A DNA stretch of 64,000 nucleotides from Lachnoclostridium sp. An131 (GTDB lineage Bacteria; Bacillota; Clostridia; Lachnospirales; Lachnospiraceae): positions 170,805 through 234,804 of the forward strand of contig NZ_NFLI01000003.1 of assembly GCF_002160825.1 (NCBI RefSeq). The letters run 5' to 3'. The notes under the pieces were generated by a model. It was not told the DNA's origin. It saw only the letters and a program-made list of their open reading frames with translations, and made no database searches. Below are positions 58,591-64,000 of the stretch, in pieces (the stretch's first letter is position 1; each line of letters starts with the position of its first letter). A program made the position numbers and the translations under genes.

Positions 58591-59488
58591 TGTTTATCTC
58601 TCCCGTCTCTTTCTGATTTTCTTCCTGTTCACAGGCAAATCCCTGAGCATTCCATATTTCTTCTGCCCACGCACGCAGTGTCAGCGTATTTCCGTATTCT
58701 CTCACGGTCTTCAGGCGCTCTCTTGCATTGATGCGCTCTCCCTCCAGCAGATCCAGCTGCGCCAGCCGAAAGATCCATGTCACCTGCTGAATCAGATACC
58801 TTTTCTGAGAAAGCAGCTGATTCAAAAGCTCCCGTTCCTTTTCTCTATCCTGCAGAATGCAGGCGATTCTCCTGTCCCAGACCATCAGGATCTCATCCGC
58901 CAGCTTTTTTTCCCGTGGCTTTCCTTCCGCCGTCAGAGCAAGAAGCTGCGACCTGCAGGCCTCAAAATCCTCCTTCTGATCCTTTGCCAGGCAGTAATCA
59001 CCCAAAAGGTTCAGGTGGGAAAGCTTGAGATTCCGGTTCCTGCACCTGTCTGCGCGAAACTGCGTCAGCTCCCGGTAGGCTCCATCCCAGTCATTCAGAT
59101 AGCTGAGCGTCAATGCGCATTGAAGATGCAGAGTATTCCTGGCCCTGGCCCTTTTCGTCTTCTTCTGCAGCCTTTGCAGTATCTCCAGAAATTTTACCGG
59201 ATCACAGTCCGTATATAGGATATGATAAAGCTCCATCGCCCTTAGCCCTATCACAACCGTGTACCCTGCTAGTATCAGAAGTATAAGAAACAGGTACAGC
59301 CATAAAGACAGCTCCTGTGTATGCGTCAGAAATACGCCTGCCGTCACAAGCACCAGTACAATCGCAATCCCGACTGCAAGCCAGGTTCCGCGCAGATACC
59401 GGCGGACACAGGCCGCCGCATCCAGGCTCCGATATTTTGTAGGCTTCGTCCTTATTGTTGTCTGCATTGATTTCCACACCTTCTTCAT
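58571..59488 (-). CDS. Membrane protein with TPR-like cytoplasmic domain
   Basis: This 305-residue protein has two transmembrane segments at about residues 37-55 and 63-85. A helical, probably TPR-like domain follows (ALTLSYLNDWDGAYRELTQF; LAQLDLLEGERINARERLKT). No catalytic motif is seen. It overlaps ung by 20 bases. The function is unknown. Confidence 0.7.
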   Translation of the reverse strand: MKKVWKSMQTTIRTKPTKYRSLDAAACVRRYLRGTWLAVGIAIVLVLVTAGVFLTHTQELSLWLYLFLILLILAGYTVVIGLRAMELYHILYTDCDPVKFLEILQRLQKKTKRARARNTLHLQCALTLSYLNDWDGAYRELTQFRADRCRNRNLKLSHLNLLGDYCLAKDQKEDFEACRSQLLALTAEGKPREKKLADEILMVWDRRIACILQDREKERELLNQLLSQKRYLIQQVTWIFRLAQLDLLEGERINARERLKTVREYGNTLTLRAWAEEIWNAQGFACEQEENQKETGEINNGNDTE

Positions 59489-59557
59489 TCTGTCAAATAA
59501 ATTGAGTCAACTTGCTGCATAATTCACTGAAAACCGTTTCCGATGGAATACAGCTGC

Positions 59558-60319
59558 CTACAGCCGGACAGGTACACCCCTGCCGCGCAGGTATTCCTTC
59601 AGATCCTTAATTTCCAATTCTTTGTAATGAAACAGAGAAGCTGCCAGCACTGCATCTGCCCTTCCTTCCGTCAGCGCATCATAAAAATGCTCCTTCGTAC
59701 CGGCTCCGCCGGACGCAATCACAGGAATCGACACGTTTTCTGCAATCGTACGGGTCAGCTCAAGATCATAGCCCGCTTTCGTGCCGTCGCAGTCCATGCT
59801 GGTCAAAAGAATCTCCCCGGCTCCCAGCCGGTCTGCCTTCATAGCCCACTCTACGGCGTCGATCCCCATATCCACACGCCCGCCATTTTTAAAAATATTC
59901 CAGCCGCTTCCATCTGCCCTGCGCCTGGCGTCGATAGCGACCACCACACACTGGCTGCCAAATTTATCTGCAGCCTCACTGATCAGCTCCGGCCGCATGA
60001 TTGCCGCCGAATTCACTGAAATCTTATCGGCTCCCTCCCTCAGCAGCGCCTTAAAATCCTCCACTGTCCGGATACCGCCGCCCACAGTAAAGGGAATAAA
60101 GACCTTTTCCGCAACCTTGCGCACCATATCCACGACAGTGGCCCTGGCGTCGGAGGTCGCCGTGATATCCAGAAACACCAGCTCGTCTGCCCCTGCCGCG
60201 TCATAGGCCGCCGCAATCTCCACCGGATCGCCGGCGTCTCTCAAATTGACAAAATTCACGCCCTTGACGACACGCCCCGCATGCACGTCCAGGCATGGAA
60301 TAATTCGTTTCGTATGCAT
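59558..60319 (-). CDS. hisF: Imidazole glycerol phosphate synthase, cyclase subunit
   Basis: This 253-residue (beta/alpha)8 enzyme makes imidazole glycerol phosphate in histidine synthesis, using ammonia from HisH. The catalytic aspartates are D11 ([15 protein letters not shown]) and the one in VAIDARR near residue 131. The phosphate-binding loops FTVGGGIR and ASGGAG are present. The start at 60,319 (MHTKRI) is preferred to the longer frame. hisH lies 4 bases upstream. Confidence 0.97.
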   Translation of the reverse strand: MHTKRIIPCLDVHAGRVVKGVNFVNLRDAGDPVEIAAAYDAAGADELVFLDITATSDARATVVDMVRKVAEKVFIPFTVGGGIRTVEDFKALLREGADKISVNSAAIMRPELISEAADKFGSQCVVVAIDARRRADGSGWNIFKNGGRVDMGIDAVEWAMKADRLGAGEILLTSMDCDGTKAGYDLELTRTIAENVSIPVIASGGAGTKEHFYDALTEGRADAVLAASLFHYKELEIKDLKEYLRGRGVPVRL

Positions 60320-60323
60320 TCCA

Positions 60324-60935
60324 TCAATCCTCCAGCTCCGCAAAGTTTTTCAGAATCGCAAGCCCGGTCCGGCTGCTTTTTTCCGGGTGGAACTGGCAGG
60401 CGTACACATTGCCCTGCTCCACGGAAGCATCGATCGGAACGCCGTATTCCGTCACCGCCTTTACAATCTGCGAATCTGCCGCTTTCAGATAGTAGGAGTG
60501 AACAAAATAGACATAAGGCTCCTCTTCCAGTCCCACAAAAAGCCTTCCCTGGTTTTGAAGCTTCAGGGAATTCCATCCGATATGAGGAACCTTCAGGCCA
60601 TCTCCGTCAGGAATCCGTAAGATTTCCCCTTTCAGGATGCCAAGCCCCTTTACCCCCGGAGCCTCTTCGCTTCTCTCAAACAAAAGCTGCAGCCCCAGGC
60701 AGATGCCAAGAAACGGTTTTCCCTGACGGATCACATCCTGAATCACATTCACAAGGCCGAAGCCTTCCAGCTTCTCCATGGCGTCTCCGAAATTTCCCAC
60801 GCCCGGAAGAATCACCTTGTCCGCGCTCAGGAGCTCCTGCCTGTCTCTGGTCACCAGAACGTCTTCTCCCAGCGACTGCAGAGCCTTTTCCACGCTCTTA
60901 AGGTTTCCCGCGTCATAATCGATAATCGCAATCAT
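60324..60935 (-). CDS. hisH: Imidazole glycerol phosphate synthase, glutaminase subunit
   Basis: This 203-residue class I glutaminase subunit has the nucleophile C79 ([11 protein letters not shown]) and the His-Glu pair in CQFHPEKS near residues 184-186. VGNFGDAM and HIGWNSL are conserved. The start at 60,935 is chosen because AGGAGTGA lies 5 bases upstream on the minus strand. Together with hisF it makes the complete enzyme. The remaining his genes are not in the window. Confidence 0.97.
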   Translation of the reverse strand: MIAIIDYDAGNLKSVEKALQSLGEDVLVTRDRQELLSADKVILPGVGNFGDAMEKLEGFGLVNVIQDVIRQGKPFLGICLGLQLLFERSEEAPGVKGLGILKGEILRIPDGDGLKVPHIGWNSLKLQNQGRLFVGLEEEPYVYFVHSYYLKAADSQIVKAVTEYGVPIDASVEQGNVYACQFHPEKSSRTGLAILKNFAELED

Positions 60936-61101
60936 AAGCTTCACTCCTCATTGGTCTGCTGACATGAGTTAAGTTTACTATATTTCTCCCTCAACTTCAA
61001 TACCTCCGGGGGATGCCATCTGTGAAAACTCTTTGTTGCGTCCTATAGTTCAACATGATAGACTGAAGGTAGCGCAAGCTTTACTGAAAGGAGAGGTACC
61101 T

Positions 61102-61998
61102 ATGCTATGGCAGTATACTGTAACTCCACGTTTCTATAAATGGATTCTGCGGACAGAAGAAAGGGGCTTTTCTCCAAAACCATCTGTCGGAAAACGTATT
61201 TTTAACGCCATTGTGATTTTATATTTTTTGTTTCTGATTTTGGTTTTCTCATCGTACCTTCTCTCTTCTTTCAGAGACGGCGCTTTTTCTCTGCCTTTCA
61301 TTCTGGAAAATCTCGCAATTCTGCTCTTTCTGTCTGCCGCCCTATACTGTTTCGCCACCAAAAGAAATCCCCCTCGTTTTTCGAAATCCGAACACATACT
61401 TGGCCTCTGCTGTGTCTGCGTGAAAAACGGCTGGTTTTATTTCATGCGTACCTTCACCAATGGGGAATATTATTTCCGCTTCTTTCTTCCCCGGGAGGCC
61501 TTCTCCAGCTGTTCTGCAGAGGAAGGCCAGCTTGCTTTACGGAAGCATCTTCCTTTCTATATGGACAGAGATACTCTGCAGGCCAATCTTGTCATTCTCT
61601 GCTTCTTCTGCCTCTGCGCCGCCGCAGGATGGAAGGAGGGCATTCTCATAGCAGTACTGGTCGTACTTTGGATTTACATTTTTCAGGCTTTTGTTTATCT
61701 GCCCCTCATCGTGCGGAAAATGATAAAAGAGCACACATTTTATGCTCTGTCGGAGCCCAGCAAACTCTCTCTTTACCACAGCTCCATTACAGAAACAACC
61801 CCCGATTCTATTTTAATAAAACCATATTCGCTGATTGCAGGCCTGTATAAAACCAAAAACTGCTGCTGCATCGTCACAAAATCTCCAATATTCCTATACT
61901 GTATTCCCAGAAAGGCCTTTTCAGTTCCCAGGGAAGAAGAAACGTTTGAGGATTTTGTGTGGTCAGCTCTGGAAGAAGAAAAATTCTGGAAAAGGTGA
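61102..61998 (+). CDS. YcxB-like membrane protein
   Basis: This 298-residue protein has four or more transmembrane segments (about residues 33-55, 65-85, 165-180 and 190-215). It ends in a YcxB-like part (IAGLYKTKNCCCIVTKSPIFL, YCIPRKAFSVPREEETFEDF). The ATG at 61,102 follows GAAAGGAGAGG. YcxB-type proteins are common in Firmicutes and of unknown function. It precedes the CPBP protease gene by 77 bases. Confidence 0.78.
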   Translation: MLWQYTVTPRFYKWILRTEERGFSPKPSVGKRIFNAIVILYFLFLILVFSSYLLSSFRDGAFSLPFILENLAILLFLSAALYCFATKRNPPRFSKSEHILGLCCVCVKNGWFYFMRTFTNGEYYFRFFLPREAFSSCSAEEGQLALRKHLPFYMDRDTLQANLVILCFFCLCAAAGWKEGILIAVLVVLWIYIFQAFVYLPLIVRKMIKEHTFYALSEPSKLSLYHSSITETTPDSILIKPYSLIAGLYKTKNCCCIVTKSPIFLYCIPRKAFSVPREEETFEDFVWSALEEEKFWKR

Positions 61999-62075
61999 TA
62001 TCCGGCAGCGTACGGTCATCAAAGACCGGCCGATTCTGAATCAAATAAAATTCTAATATGCGAGGTGTATTTATT

Positions 62076-63029
62076 ATGAGTAACATCAGACGCCGGCTGA
62101 ATCCGGCATACGGGATTGCAGTATTTATTATCATTGAACTCTTATTTATTTTTGTCTTTGCCCCTCTGCAGTATTATTTCGGCATGCTGGGCCTGGCGCT
62201 GACTGAGCTGGGGCTGCTGACCTGTACCCTGCTGGCCGTAAAGGCGACTGGTCAGAGCTTTCGAGAGGTCTTTCCCATCCGAAAACCCAAATTTGGACAA
62301 ATCATGGGCACTCTGCTGATATGGGCAAGCTGTCTGCTGCTGACAATGCTTACAACACTCATTCTCATGTATTTCTTCCCGGAGGGCTATCTTCAGGTCA
62401 GCTCCAGTATGAATTCTGTCTTCGCCACAGTCCCCGCGCCTGTCCGCCTTTTTATCGTTGCGGTCATGCCGGCCATCTGTGAGGAGGCCATGCACAGAGG
62501 CTACATCCAATACAGCTTCCAGTCTGTACGCTCCGACTGGATCATTATTCTTTCCATGGGATTGATTTTTGGACTATTTCATATGGATCCATACCGCTTT
62601 CTTCCCACAGCCCTCCTTGGCATCGGCCTTTCGTATGTGATGCAGAAGACGCATAATATATTTCTGCCAGCACTCTATCATTTTATAAATAATTTTTTAT
62701 CCCTTCTTTCCTCTCTGGGAACCTCCACAGAGGCACTGGAACAGTCCACAGAATTACTGGCAAACCGCTCCTATATTCTTGTATCCATCGGTTCCTACCT
62801 GATGATTGGCGCATTTGCCCCGATTCTGCTCTTTGCAGGAAGTCATCTCCTGCGCAAGGCCTCCGGCTCTCTTCCCAGGCGTACGGAAAGTCGTACAGTA
62901 GCTACCGCTGTCGTACTGCTGGTGCTTTATATTATCATGACAATTTCCGGCCTGGCCCTTATGCTGTTCAGTATGCTGAAGCTCCCCGAGATGCAGGAAA
63001 TGATACAGAATGCAGAAATATTCATGTAA
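62076..63029 (+). CDS. CPBP-family intramembrane metalloprotease
   Basis: This 317-residue membrane protein has about eight hydrophobic helices. The CPBP/Abi motif EExxxR is present (ICEEAMHRGYI, about residues 135-145), with the FGLFHMD histidine motif near 172 and HFINN near 205. CAAX-protease and bacteriocin-processing (CPBP) proteins of this type cut within membranes or support bacteriocin immunity. The start at 62,076 (MSNIRRR) has GAGGTG upstream; the ATG at 62,058 is less good. Confidence 0.9.
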   Translation: MSNIRRRLNPAYGIAVFIIIELLFIFVFAPLQYYFGMLGLALTELGLLTCTLLAVKATGQSFREVFPIRKPKFGQIMGTLLIWASCLLLTMLTTLILMYFFPEGYLQVSSSMNSVFATVPAPVRLFIVAVMPAICEEAMHRGYIQYSFQSVRSDWIIILSMGLIFGLFHMDPYRFLPTALLGIGLSYVMQKTHNIFLPALYHFINNFLSLLSSLGTSTEALEQSTELLANRSYILVSIGSYLMIGAFAPILLFAGSHLLRKASGSLPRRTESRTVATAVVLLVLYIIMTISGLALMLFSMLKLPEMQEMIQNAEIFM

Positions 63030-63259
63030 AAGAGAATGCAGTTAATTATCTTAGTTCAGCTATTTACTGCACATTGCACATGATTCCGTGTAGCTATTGG
63101 GCTTCGTCTTGCTATGCAGACTTATAGCAAAAGAGCAGATTATACAGCTTTGTATAATCTGCTCTTCGTTATGCCTTCAAAACTATATACTGTCAATCCA
63201 TTTAAGACTTTTTTCTATCCTATGACGCTTTGCGAAGTGCTTTCACTTTCTTCGCTTTT
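63030..63259 (-). other. Region downstream of the 23S rRNA, without a 5S gene
   Basis: Between the 23S 3' end and the CPBP gene there are 230 bases. I find no 5S rRNA and no tRNA. The stretch holds one strong hairpin terminator (63,131-63,166) and AT-rich spacer. Confidence 0.6.
63127..63166 (-). terminator. rRNA operon terminator
   Basis: AAGAGCAGATTATAC (63,131-63,145) and GTATAATCTGCTCTT (63,152-63,166) form a perfect 15-bp stem with a 6-base loop. On the minus strand it runs into TTTTGC. It lies about 95 bases after the 23S end. Confidence 0.85.

Positions 63260-64000
<741 letters not shown>

Overview
The window looks like a Firmicutes genome of the gut Lachnospiraceae type. The evidence is an acyl-CoA dehydratase activase fusion, Clostridia-style conjugative-element genes, strong AGGAGG ribosome binding sites and a moderately GC-rich chromosome. 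The genus cannot be fixed by eye. About 38.7 kb on the left is the right-hand part of an integrative conjugative element (ICE). The remaining 25 kb is ordinary chromosome, ending in the 3' part of a 23S rRNA gene on the minus strand.

ICE (1 to about 38.74 kb). The transfer genes run rightwards: DUF5348, PcfB, VirD4, two small proteins, Maff2, VirB6/TrbL-like, PrgI, VirB4, a DNA methyltransferase, a CHAP-domain protein (CD1108 type), DUF4315, DUF4366, a truncated topoisomerase III, an ArdA-ArdC-YodL fusion, TTRAP and a Cys-rich VLP protein. A leftward mobC-relaxase module and an XRE regulator follow. Then come an ISLre2-type insertion sequence, a cargo segment (KTR zinc-ribbon protein plus Cfr/RlmN-like rRNA methyltransferase behind a leader-peptide attenuator), two sigma/HTH genes and a large serine recombinase at the right end. 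The order matches Tn1549/CTn2/CTn5-like elements of Clostridia.

Nested element (about 3,219 to 15,647). A Tn4451-like mobilizable transposon splits the ICE gene maff2. Both halves of maff2 are present, and the element ends carry a 16-bp imperfect inverted repeat. It carries a ribosomal-protection tet gene with its attenuator, an AraC-type regulator, a TsnR/SpoU-type rRNA 2'-O-methyltransferase between 150-bp direct repeats, sigma/HTH genes, mobC-relaxase, a Cys-rich VLP protein, RepA, a DnaC-like ATPase, TnpW and a TndX/TnpX serine recombinase. The two elements together hold three ribosome-directed resistance-type genes (tet, SpoU, Cfr-like).

Chromosome (38.75-64 kb). A short host-gene 3' fragment marks the right ICE junction. 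Then come divergent lysR-lysA with a perfect LysR box, marR-degV, galM, a formate/nitrite channel, a degenerate rhomboid, a LysM protein, the activase/dehydratase fusion, an XRE-membrane-immunity-like trio, an AAA/DUF4143 ATPase, an HTH-membrane protein, a lipoprotein, a large membrane protein, ung, a TPR-like membrane protein, hisH-hisF, a YcxB-like protein, a CPBP protease and the 23S rRNA end. No 5S gene is seen between the 23S 3' end and the terminator.

The most interesting signal is the control region of the Cfr-like gene. A consensus promoter drives an 8-codon leader (MLHSMRIR) that resembles the macrolide-stalling ErmD leader (recalled as starting MTHSMRLR), followed by competing hairpins.
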